In this document: piece by piece, positions 1-9,899 of the stretch | Layout of the letters: the number at the start of each line of letters is the position of its first letter | Position numbering within the stretch: position 1 is the stretch's first letter | Assembly: GCA_029378245.1 (NCBI GenBank) | Contig: JARKIF010000010.1 | Coordinates: forward strand, 1,922,001-1,986,000 | Length of the DNA stretch: 64,000 bases | From: Roridomyces roridus | Taxonomy: Eukaryota; Basidiomycota; Agaricomycetes; Agaricales; Mycenaceae | Reading direction: 5' to 3' | Translations under genes and position numbers: made by a program | The notes under the pieces: generated by a model | The model's database searches: none | The model's input: the letters and a program-made list of their open reading frames with translations, nothing else | What the model was told of the DNA's origin: nothing

Positions 1-106
1 CCGCGGTGGAAGACTGGCAATTTAAATTTACCTTCCGTTTCGCTCGCAACGGACGTTTATTTGTGACGAATCCAACCATTGAAGCGAGCAGTAGGACTCT
101 CTGGTG

Positions 107-114
107 TATATAAG
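107..114 (+). promoter_or_regulatory. TATA box of the first gene
   Basis: TATATAAG lies 43 bp upstream of the ATG at 157, a normal distance for a fungal core promoter. This supports 157 as the start rather than the upstream in-frame ATG at 79, which would lie before the TATA box. Confidence 0.6.
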
Positions 115-156
115 GGCCTCGAGCTCTGGCGAAACTGCCCAGAATCAGAATCTCCG

Positions 157-732
157 ATGCACTTCCTCCGAGCAATATCCCTGTTCATCGTGTCCGCATC
201 TCTTGCGGCTGCGACCCCCGCCGTGACCATCACCGGTCGCAGCGAGGCCCTCGCGGGCATTCAGGAAGACGCAAGTGACTTATTGCTCAAGATGAATGCC
301 ATGATTCCGAAACTCCGTGCGTCGACTGCGGTATCCCTTTCTCTCCACAGTGTTTCTGATCATGATGGACCAGAGGCGGCGGCCAACGGCACCAATATGA
401 CCTCGGTCGCCCCGTTGATGAATAAATTGAACGAGGCGTTTGCGACTGCCCCCGTGTCGAGGGTTGGCCCCGAGGCCGGCGTCATCACCGATATGAGCAA
501 GGTACACCGTTCTTCTACGGCTCGAGAAGAAAAGGCTTACACAGCTGCGCTGCTGCAGGTACTCACCGTCGCCGGCGACATCCTCTTCTTGATTGAAGCC
601 ATATCACTCTTTCTGGACCGTGGTGTTGGACCTACGATCTCGACCGCAAATGCACAGTCTAAGCAGAGTCTTGAGATGGGTTACACTACCATCAGTGGCA
701 TTCAAACCGCTGTGGCTTTGTTGCCAGGTTAA
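157..732 (+). CDS. Small secreted protein, possibly HsbA-like
   Basis: A single-exon 191-residue protein. It starts with a clear signal peptide (MHFLRAISLFIVSASLAAA, cleavage probably near residue 19) and then has an alanine- and leucine-rich, mostly helical body with no cysteines. Secreted helical proteins of this size resemble the hydrophobic surface binding protein A (HsbA) / cell-wall galactomannoprotein group, but I see no diagnostic motif, so that name is only a suggestion. An in-frame ATG at 79 would add 26 residues, but it lies upstream of the TATA box and would bury the signal peptide. No neighbour suggests a pathway. Expected location: cell wall or outside the cell. Confidence 0.6.
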   Translation: MHFLRAISLFIVSASLAAATPAVTITGRSEALAGIQEDASDLLLKMNAMIPKLRASTAVSLSLHSVSDHDGPEAAANGTNMTSVAPLMNKLNEAFATAPVSRVGPEAGVITDMSKVHRSSTAREEKAYTAALLQVLTVAGDILFLIEAISLFLDRGVGPTISTANAQSKQSLEMGYTTISGIQTAVALLPG

Positions 733-887
733 ATTAATTTACGAATGGAGTGGCCAAGGAATTGATCACAGTCGTTGTTGAGTTGTAAGTTGCAACGGAT
801 TGGACTGGATTGTGGCCTTCGGAAGTTAGAATGTCCAGGTAATCACATTATTTCGTCTCCGTTCTACTCGTGGGGGCATTGACTTCG

Positions 888-935
888 AGTCGGGGGTGGC
901 CGAGTGGTCAATGCATGGAACTAACTTCGGCCATG
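888..935 (+). other. tRNA-like 5' half (A-box) fragment
   Basis: The stretch around 893-925 reads GGGGTGGCCGAGTGGT and continues like the D-arm and anticodon stem of a Ser/Leu-type tRNA. TGGCCGAGTGG is a perfect RNA polymerase III A box. No T-arm/B-box or acceptor 3' half follows within 120 bp, so this is not a complete tRNA. It may be a tRNA relic or the head of a tRNA-derived repeat. Confidence 0.25.
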
Positions 936-996
936 GCGGCCGATCATGATGGGTGACTGACGTGTGACCGTCAGTACTTTTTCTTCTCCATCACCC

Positions 997-2834
997 ATGT
1001 CCAGATGGATGCAACCCCAGACACAGCTCACTTGCGGCGCCGATTCAGTGGAAATCCGCTCCTATGCCTCTCCTCCTCAGCCCCCGTTCTTGCCAATACC
1101 TACCAAGGACACCCCTAACTCGCCTCCGTCGCGAAAACGAAAGCAGACGACTGGATGCGGTGTCATCGTCCACTATGGTGCCATCGTCTCACCGGGGCAG
1201 ATGTGGCGCGCAGCCGAGACGAGGTGGCCATCCGTGACACCCATCGTGCCCCTCGAAGACCGGTATTTTCCTGCAGAGACGAGAGACGCGTTGGACTTGG
1301 GACGGAAGAGGTGCGGCTGCACTCGGACGGGGATTGGGTGCACTTATTGGTGAGTTTTTTTTGGCACAATAACACTCACTCACTCTGGACATGAGTAGTG
1401 GCAACACACTTGGCGCACTTTCCACTCCGTGTCCCGCACACCAAAAATCGCGCAGCGGCAAGAACTACTACACCATCCTCCCGTCTGCCGTCTCTCCCCC
1501 AATTTCTCCTTACGTGCCTCCCGTACCTGTACCCCAATTCGCGCCTCCGTCTCCTCCACCGATGTCCTCGTCACCACCGCCACAGCCAGAAGTCGCAGCG
1601 GTAGTGGAGCCACACCTTGAATCTGAACCTGCCGTGGTCCCAGTCACAGAGTCACCCGTCCTTCCCCACCCTCGTGCACGCGCTCGACACCCAACCTCTC
1701 CTTCCCCACCGCCCGTCTTTTACGCAGATTTCACTCCCACGCCATCGCCGGAGATACACCCTGCATATATCGACCCCTTCTCTATACATTTCTCGCAGCA
1801 GTCGCAGCCCGAGACGCTGACGGAGACGGAGATGTGGACGCCCATGGATGAAACTGTCACTATTGTGGAGGACGAGCAGGAGAACGGTCACGAGAACGGG
1901 GAGCAACAGCCTGAGGGAGAGGAAGCTAGGCAAACGACCGATGCCGAGGTGCGTCCCAATGCCGGCGTCACTTTTCATTCTCTGATCATCCTTGCAGATT
2001 GAGAATATCGCACGGGAAGACTGGAACGCAATTGAGGCGGAGTTGAGGGAGAGAGACGAGGGTAGACAAGCTCAAGATGCCGAGGTGCGTTCCACGCAGG
2101 CGTCGCTTTTCCTTCCCCTTAGTCCAAACTTGACGGGTTTTCAGATGGAGGATCTCGCAAGGGACGATTGGAACGCGATTGAGGCGGAATTGGGGGATAG
2201 AGAGGAGGGTGCGCAAGCTCAGGATGCCGAGGTGCGTCCCAATGCCGCCATCCCTTTCTTCTTTTTCTTCTCTTGTCCTTCTGTCTCCCCTAATCCCACT
2301 GGACGGGTTTGCAGATGGAGAACATGGCACGGGAGGTCTGGAACGCGGTGCCGCCGTGGTTGAGGGGCAGCCAGCGCCCGGACACCGAAGTGAGTAGATG
2401 CGTTCTGTACATGGATCCCTTCTATAGGACTCAATTCGCCACGGGGGATTCAGGCTATTGTTCGCGCAGTCGCACAAGGGCGTGACATCTTCCAGCAGGC
2501 GTTGGCGGAGGTTAATGCGATGCCGAGGGGTGATCAGAGAGCGGGAGGGGAGGGTCGGCAAGTCACGGGGACGGAGCCTATCGTTGAGACTGTAGCTGAT
2601 GTGGAGGAGGAGCAGCACGAGGACCAGGGAGAGGAAGCTAGACAGGCCCGGCTGGCGGAGGTGCGTAGCGGGCTTCTATTCGTTCATTCCTATGACTTAC
2701 ATAGTAGTCGACCGCAGATTGACAGTCGCATCAGTCCCCGTGCCCGCGAAATCTTCAACCGGGCGTACCTGCGGGTCTTTGGGGTGCCTGTTGGTGAGCT
2801 GGAAGAGGGAGAGGGAGGAGAGGAAGGTAGATAA
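997..2834 (+). CDS. Cys-rich/Pro-rich protein with duplicated C-terminal exons
   Basis: Seven exons (997-1349, 1399-1948, 1998-2084, 2145-2231, 2315-2389, 2454-2660, 2718-2834) give 491 residues; a second in-frame ATG at 1009 is possible. Across intron 1 the N-terminal module reads GCGCTRTGIGCTYCGNTLG, a CxC...C..CGN knuckle that could bind zinc, followed by a YYTILPSAVSP box. I recall this pair of motifs from unnamed agaricomycete proteins; function unknown. A long Pro/Ser-rich stretch follows. The C-terminal half is built from repeated exons of about 29 codons (consensus ME-N-I-AREDWNAIEAEL...QAQDAE), each in phase 0 and ending GAG before GTGCGT. The last exon ends in TAA where earlier repeats have CAA. 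A paralogue lies on the other strand at 38946-40159. Confidence 0.7.
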
Positions 2835-2940
2835 GCTCGAGATGCGGAGGTGCGTAACGGTATCCCGACCAATGGTGAACGCCAGTCATTGACCGAGGCA
2901 ACAGATTGAGTGTCGCTCGCGAAACATACAATAGGGCGCA
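1949..2940 (+). repeat. Tandem array of duplicated exon-intron units
   Basis: Units of one ~87 bp exon plus a 49-83 bp intron repeat head to tail. Exons 1998-2084 and 2145-2231 are both exactly 29 codons and end in QAQDAE or AQAQDAE; 2315-2389 is a shortened copy; 2454-2660 and 2718-2834 are longer, diverged copies. Each junction keeps GAG (or GAA) followed by GTGCGT/GTGAGT, and each exon starts after an AG with ATT or ATG (one with GCT). After the TAA at 2832 the pattern continues (AGATGCGGAG before GTGCGT, then ATTGAGTGTCG at about 2906) as an untranslated relic exon. Confidence 0.7.
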
Positions 2941-3177
2941 GAGAGGTGGTGACGTCCTGCCTGATGTACCATGAATCTTTTGCAGTCAAACTCAGTATCC
3001 GAATTCATTCCACCAGATTGATTACAGTCTCGCCGTATCAGAAGGCCAACCACTAGCTGTAGTAGGTGAAGCCCGAGATCCAATTTCTTGGCCGGGGTGG
3101 GTACCCCTTAACCTCCAACCCATAGCTTACATCAAGGGTGCCCCGTCGACGGTGAACTCCATCGGACTCGTACGTTA
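2835..3177. other. Gene-free stret with relic exon
   Basis: Apart from the decayed eighth repeat exon near 2906-2935 (stop after about nine codons) I see no coding or structural feature here. Confidence 0.5.
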
Positions 3178-4774
3178 TTGCTCGCCTCCAAGGTCTCGCG
3201 CGGTCACTGGGAGAGGGAGAGAAGAGTGAAATTTTCGCGGGGATTCGAAGCTGAAACGCTCAGCTCCCAGCGTCGGACCAACTCGAGAGGACATGCAGGG
3301 GAGGTCTGAAGATTCGCTCAGTAATGAGTAATGACCGCGAGTGCCACAAACCTGGAGCCACTTCAGGATGCAATAGGCGTTGGACCAGCTAAGAATAGGT
3401 CCCAAACGAGTAGCGGAGAGTTCTGTCCAGTTTGAACTGAGTCGGTCCAATTCATATAATAATTCCGAGTCGGAGGGAATATAGCGATCCACAAGCTCTC
3501 TAAAGGCGGCTTCGAAGCGAGCTTCCATGAGCCTCTAAGGAAATCAGCCAGGTATTGATGAACCAATGAGCGGACTGACGGGAGGAGTGATATTTCACCA
3601 TCGCTTATCTTTCGAAACAGACGAGCATAGGCGACAGCCACGTCTTTGTAGACATCCGAAGTGCACCAGGGATAGTTCAAGTCAAATTCAAAGAACTGTA
3701 GATTCCACACTAGGGCGAGCATTTGTGGCCAAGATAGGTCCAGCAGATTGCGGGCGCAGGAGACCCATGTCGAGCGCTTAAAGTCGAGTCGAAATTTGTG
3801 GGGCCTGTTGAGAATATGTGCGAATGTCTGAAGCCGACGTAATTGTGTTTTTCCCTCTGGGACCTTTCGACGAATTAGGTGCCCCACACGGGAAGAACAG
3901 GCGTGATATACGCGCTCCCAGAGTTCAAGGAGGTCCTTCGGGCAATTGGGTGTTTTCTGAGAGACGTAGTATGATTTAAAAGAGCGGCAGAGGCAGAGGC
4001 AGAACTCACTGCAATCCACTTTACCACTTCTCTATAATCTGCGCCAACCCATCCCAAGAAGAGGAAATCGAGATTCACTGCTCTGATAAGGGGGAGAAGC
4101 TCATCACACGGCTCGAGAGATGTGATATAGTCAACCCAAGTGGTAACAACCATCCTGAGAAAAATAATCGTCACCAGTTGTTGGCAGGGAGGAACCCAAG
4201 AACCACATACCAAACAACATGATCAGGGCTGGATGAGTCCCTGTGGTTGTAAGATAATACCCCGAGCATCGCTCGAGCCAACTCGAAACGGTGCGACAGG
4301 CTGCCGATGTAGAAATCCGAGGATCGTTCTTTGCTGACAAGGAAATCCCTAAATGAGGCATGGCGTGGGGTGATACGCTTCGAATCGTCGTTGCTGTCGA
4401 TTTCGAAGACCGAGTGCAACCCACGCATTGTCAGTCGGATGTCACCAGCTTCGAGATGCAGGAGCTGTGCGATATGGCGAATCGACAAATACGACGACCA
4501 TTTGGGAATAAAGAAAAGAGACAGAGTGGCGAGGAGGCGTGGGCGATACCGGATTGGGACCCGAGAAAGAATTTGCCGGTACAGCTGGTCGAGAGATTTG
4601 AAGGGGGAGACATCACTATTTGGGGTGGTGTTCCGGATGATTTCCAGCTGCAGTACTTGTCGTCCACGAACTTGATGACTGTGGCCGCGTAAATGAAATA
4701 TCCCGACGACTTGTTGACCAAATGTGACAGGACAGTTTCGGATGGCCACGGCAAAGGAATGGTGGACATGGTTA

Positions 4775-5476
4775 CGATTCCTACGTGTTAGGAATCGTTC
4801 TTTTTACCCGCCCCTTGCCATCAAACCAATGTCCCACATGACCCCGCAGCCGGGTGATTGTCGGAATTTCCGGCATGTAACAGTGATAAAATCTTTTGGA
4901 CCGGCTCGCGAGCCGGTTTCGGATCTCTCGAGGCCACCCAGGAACTCATCATTGATTAAGGAGTGAGTCCGACGGCCGCCGTCCTGCGGCATGCTCGCGG
5001 AGTACCGTGAGCCCACCCGGCTCGCATCGGTATCATGGACGCGTCGCGTCGAAAATGATTCGTGTCCTCCGGCACCGCCGGTCCCCTTCGGATCAGACTG
5101 TGGCATGGAGTGTCATGATTAGTTGGTCGCTTACTCGAGGTTTAGACTAGATGATACTGCCCTTGGTGCTGGTATCCCTCCGGCTTGGCTCGGCATTCAC
5201 TTGAATTTCATCTTCAAAGTACTCCCACCCTGCCCGCATCAAGCCGGCACGGCTCGAATGGTGCCCAGCGTGGGTCAGCTCAATGCGAGCTGGTCAGCTT
5301 CAAGTTCGTCGTCGTCGCGAGCCGTACACAGATTTGACCTCCCCCGTTCCGTCCGTGGGATGTGAAGCCTGGAGGCTGTTTGGATGCCGTTACTAGGGCT
5401 AGTAGCCTCAGGATAATTCAATTTGCAAAGTAGAATCGTACCTGCCATGCGGAGCAATGGCCTCAAAGCCAGGTTA
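4775..5476. mobile_element. 702 bp insertion in the NLR relic
   Basis: The NLR frame stops at EHHLT and continues as MSTIPLPWPSE once these 702 bp are removed. A 5 bp direct repeat GGTTA (4770-4774 and 5472-5476) flanks the insert. Its left end starts with a 9 bp inverted repeat, CGATTCCTA and TAGGAATCG around CGTGT (4775-4797). No TIR pair and no ORF above ~110 codons is recognisable, so a solo LTR or other non-coding element is possible. The class is unresolved. Confidence 0.55.
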
Positions 5477-5978
5477 AATGGTGTTCCTTGTAGATGCGCG
5501 CAAATTCCAGGCGCAAGAAAGTGTCCACATCAGCAAATGACTGCTCGATGTTGATAATGTCAAGGTCCCTAAAGGATGGGCTGCCGAAAATCTCGCTGAT
5601 ATCAGGTTCCGGCCGGCTGGCGACGATGAATTTGATCGGCAAGGCATGGACCAGGATAATGTGCCGCTGCAGGGCCACGTAGTGCCGCTGAGGGCCGCTG
5701 CCGCGTGATGGGTGGCGGTGAGAGTTCCAAATCGTGCTGCAGGGTCTCTACAAGGACAGTGGGGTCAAATGAAAGTCAGATTACGCAAGTTGATACTTGT
5801 ATGTATTGTTTCGGAAAACAAAGTGGGGGAGAATTGAAGAAATTAGCTTCAAGAAATGTTGTTGCCGTGAAAACGAGGCCAGATTGCACCATATACCACC
5901 TCAGTGTACTCTTTGGAAGAAGAAAATGACCGGGAATTGCAGTGATTGACTTCAAAAAAATGTGTTGATGTGCGGCAC

Positions 5979-6575
5979 TAAGGAGAGGCACGAGTATACA
6001 TTCGCGAATACGAATATTCGCGAAAGTTCGAAAAATGATATTCGCATTCGTACGAGTATTGATGGCGAATATTCGTGGATTAGTAAGCAGTATTCGCGAG
6101 TATTCGCAAGTGGCAAGTATTTTCATCAGTCAGCCTGATTGCTCTTTTGTGGTGCAGAAACGACAATATACTAGCTTTAGAAGGTGTAATCTCAATGACT
6201 TGGCTGAGAGTCAACTGAGAACTGGTGTTTCTCCACTCATCAATTGTTCAATCAAGTGTCTATCAAAGGTGAATGCAAGTGTTCACAGGCAGTGAACACA
6301 TCATTGACTCATTTTGAATTGAATCTTGTATCAGAATTGACATACATTACGGAGTGATTGCCAAGTGCCGGCATGCCAAATGATGCCGTGATCTGCCGAT
6401 TATCAAATTTCCTTTCTGGGTCTGTTCCGACAACTTACGGTAGCCCGACGAATATTCGCAAGTAGCAACTTTTCCAGAAACCAGTATTCGCATTCGCACG
6501 AATAGCACCGCCACCATCACTCGCGAATGGAATGGCGCGAATATTCGTGGCACTCGATACTCGTGCCTCTCCTTA
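5979..6575. mobile_element. 597 bp hAT-type MITE nested in the 3.69 kb element
   Basis: The ends are inverted repeats starting TAAGGAGAGGCACGAGTAT (left) with the reverse complement at the right end. They are flanked by the perfect 8 bp direct repeat TGCGGCAC (5971-5978 and 6576-6583), the hAT signature. The interior is rich in degenerate ATTCGCGAATATTCG palindromes (for example 6000-6110 and 6450-6560). No transposase is present. It sits inside the larger element and is therefore younger. Confidence 0.8.
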
Positions 6576-7639
6576 TGCGGCACTATGCAGCCCTGAGCGG
6601 TACCGACAGCGGCACTCAGCGGCACTACGCGGTCCTCAGCGGTAGGGACAGCGGCACTCAGCAGTGCTAGTCAGCGGCACTCAGCGGTAGTGGCAGCGGT
6701 ACTCAGCAGCAGTGGCAGCGGCATCTGGGGCCTATAAATTTTGAATAAACAGAGTCATTGCTGTTGGCAATTAGGGAGTCAAATGAAATATCACATCTTA
6801 CTTTGAATCACCGTTCCGGGAAGTAAGTACAAGTTCGGACTTGGAAGTAAAATGATTTGATCTCGGAACAATTCATGAATTGATCGGTAACCTGTGCTCC
6901 CCAGGTTTATCCGCTACCACCACCCCTCCTATCTACAGCAACCCATTGTATCCATCATGCTGGATGCTACACTCGCTCTCATGCTTGTAATCAATGTGGC
7001 CCTCCTCGCTATAGTTCTTGCGTCGCATTGGGATCCAAGATTTGGCCGCACTTGGGAATCGACTCACCGTCTATGACCCTCGGAGGGTTGTGGTTTTTTA
7101 TCAACAGGCTCCTGGCGCTCCGCAAAGGCACGAGCCTCCGATCTGGATTGTGCATCTCAATGTCAACATTCGGAGTCGGGACAACTTGAAGCACTCGTTC
7201 AAGGTTCAGTTTGATGATGAACCGACAGCTGTGGATGCCAGCTCAACGAGCTCTCCTGATGTTCCACTTCGGCTCACTGCGGTAAACCACAAGATTGATC
7301 TGCATGACGAGGACGTACGTACTGCGTCCCGAGTTTCTATCCCATGCTCACAAAGATTCAGTTGCCCCTTGCAAAGCGACGACCAGTACGGGCAGCTGCG
7401 CAACGGCGGGCAACCTCAAGCCGTCTCAACATGCAGTTGAATCCGGTGATAAGCAGTGTATTTTTACACGCGGGGAATTCACGTGTTTTCGTGATTCCAG
7501 CTTACAACCAAGTCCCGGGACTAGTGAGGCATAATTACAACATTGAGGGTACGTGTCCGCCTCGGGGCAGCGTATTAGACTTGAGGGCTCTGGGAATTAG
7601 CTGACGACTCTGTACCATTGCCCGAGAGTGATCAAGAGG

Positions 7640-8675
7640 ATAGAAGGGACTGCCCGTCCCACTTACCAACCAGAGACATACTCGAATCGTACTCCCCGGG
7701 AGTCAAACCCAAGGAGATCAGTTCTTACAAAGGATGAATTACCTTATCATCCAGGCACATCCGAGGATGCCGCAAGTCATTAAACGCCGGCCGATGACAG
7801 ACCAGAGATAGAGGAGAAGAGAAGTTCAACAAAGCCGAGAGTGCCGACCTCCGGCATCATCGGCTCAGAATACAACCTTTGATGATGAGGCTCGGGTGGG
7901 TCGGTTACCTGCCTAGCAAGCCCCCGGCAGACTGGTTCAGGCATCTAAGGCAGAAGGAAACCTCCGGCCAGTCTGAGAGAGAAAGAGATAAACCGATGGA
8001 GCGTTCTGGAACTTCCGGCAGCACGTGAGGATCGACGGCTGACTGAGGCATCAAGCACGCAATCCTGACGAACTGATCAGAAAGAGGAATGAGAGCTATG
8101 CCATTGGCCAGACGAGGCCTTGGCATCACAGATACCATATATATTCTTCAGTCCGCAAAATGTATAAAAGCCATAGCAAAACAGCATGTACAGTAGTAGA
8201 TTTGACCCCTCCAATCTGTGAGACCAGTGCGGACAATAAATTGCTCAGAACACAACCTAGAGACCAGAAGTTTGACTGAGCCCCGGCTAGTTAGCTTGAG
8301 ACTGCGTGTTCGGACACGACGAGCTTGAACCCCCGAGAGTTACCTTTGACGTTGTACCGAGGTTTTGACGGACGAGACGCCTGTCCTACTACCCCGAACA
8401 CACACCCACGAGCATTGGATTGGTTGAGATTTAGATTTGATTAGTGGTTGAGTTTGTGGTTGAGTTATCTCACTACATTCGATACTACTCAGAGTTTCTA
8501 TTTCACGGCCGCACCCTAGTGCACTGTTTCACCGGTGCCTGCGGCGAATATGGAAAATGTCCAGTTGCGGTGGTCGGTGGAGATTGACAAGAGGGTCTTG
8601 ACTGCGAGGCAGTACGCCCGAGAATTCCCTGATGAGTTTGCAACCGAGTATCCTCATCTCTTGCATTTACTTTAG
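7640..8675 (+). mobile_element. Possible LTR-retrotransposon fragment (LTR end plus gag start)
   Basis: A TATA-like GTATAAAAGCC lies at about 8161. The stretch ends near TGTTTCA at about 8531 and is followed by GGTGCCTGCGGCGAA and an ATG at 8550 that opens a 41-codon ORF (start MENVQLRWSVEIDKR) ending in TAG near 8675. This order resembles an LTR, a primer-binding region and a truncated gag start. No second LTR and no pol motifs are visible, and the left limit is arbitrary. Confidence 0.25.
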
Positions 8676-9176
8676 AAGTTCTGTAATTTCATTGGTACAA
8701 AATGACTAGTAGCTATTTATTTATTCCCTACAGCAGTCGAACTCCCAGCTATTGAAGGCTCCAGAGCTCTGAGGCTGAGGCTTTGAATACTTGTAGTCTT
8801 GTACTCTATTCAATGACTGTACTCAAACTGTACTCTTGAACCCCCCCCCAGAGGAAATTGGGACAACAGCCACATGAGATAGGCTTTGTGAACCATCTCT
8901 GAGGTTTTTGAATGTGTTAGTACAGAGAGAAGCACGGAACACGGCTCCCACATCTCGATTCCAAGAACACCGTGTTTCACTTAAATCACTCACCCACTGT
9001 GAACGGATACAAATTTTCACATGGCGTCAGCGGCTTCTGATGCATTGAGATGGTAGGTATTCATCTCAATGCTCTTTTCAAATGCTTAAATTTTTCAGGT
9101 AGTCGAACTTTCTGCGCGGCAGCGTGACAGCGGCCCTTGTGACCGCAGCGGCACATTGGTCGATCGACCGCTGTCA

Positions 9177-9263
9177 TACGCGGCAGCGGTCCTACGCGGC
9201 AGCGGTCCTACGCGGCAGCGGTCCTACGCGGCAGCGGTCCTACGCGGCAGCGGTCCTACGCGG
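9177..9263. repeat. 16 bp tandem repeat, five copies
   Basis: Five identical head-to-tail copies of TACGCGGCAGCGGTCC (9177-9256) plus a partial sixth. They belong to the subterminal repeat field of the 3.69 kb TIR element and share its GCGGC core. Such arrays are typical transposase-binding regions; here that is an inference. Confidence 0.85.
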
Positions 9264-9899
9264 CCCTCCAGCGGCTTGCAGCGGCTGTCCCAGCGGCTGC
9301 AGCGGTCATCCCAGCGGCTGCAGCGGCACATTAGCCGGGCCCGGCAAGGCATGATGAGAACAGAAGATGTCGGCGATACAGCGCAAGAGTTCCTGCTGAA
9401 CTGGAACGCCAGCGCACTCATCGAGTCCATCGATGATAAGTATGCGAAGTCCGCACCCCGACGCCAACCGACAAGGTTCAACGACGAGCTCCCGCAGCTG
9501 TGAAGCGATGGAATCAGACACGAGAGTTGGGTTTGCTTCCACCCTCCGGGAAATAGAGCATTTCAAAGATGGTTCGAAGATCCCCAGCTGGTGTGCGAGA
9601 GTGGCAAACAGAATGCGGCCATTGTTGCGAGTCGGATGACCCCGTTTGAAGAAGAAGCTTCCCCCGAGGCGCCCAGTATCCTGGAGACGCTGACAGAGCG
9701 TGTGCATGATCGCAGATTTGCCGGCCCCGGCAGGTCCATGAAGCCAAAGGACGCGGACTCCCGGATCGTCCAATCGACGCAGCAGGTCGGCCAACAGTTC
9801 ATACGTGTCTCTGGATGGCATCGAGGTTGAGGGAAGCTTTCGGCCGAGTTGTACATGGCCTCAGTGGCAGCACGGCTGTGAAGTGTATCGAAGCCTAGC

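Larger units (their letters stand above)
5649..9341. mobile_element. 3.69 kb non-autonomous TIR element with 12 bp target duplication
   Basis: The ends are 24 bp inverted repeats (21 of 24 match; shared core TAATGTGCCGCTGCAG), immediately flanked by the 12 bp direct repeat CGGCAAGGCATG (5637-5648 and 9342-9353). Removing the element and one repeat copy rejoins the NLR frame exactly (CSHHALP then IKFIVASRPEP). GCGGCACT/GCGGTCCT-type subterminal repeats cluster near both ends (5660-5700, 9120-9330) and at 6580-6730. No transposase is visible. A 12 bp duplication is long for hAT (8 bp) and would fit a Mutator-like element; the superfamily is open. Confidence 0.75.

Noticed and set aside
7018..7440. 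140-codon plus-strand ORF inside the 3.7 kb TIR element
   Set aside because: No transposase motif, no splice support and no recognisable family; kept only as part of the element.
9124..9354. ORF with repeated RQRSYAAAVLRG
   Set aside because: It is a translation of the 16 bp tandem repeat at the end of a transposable element.
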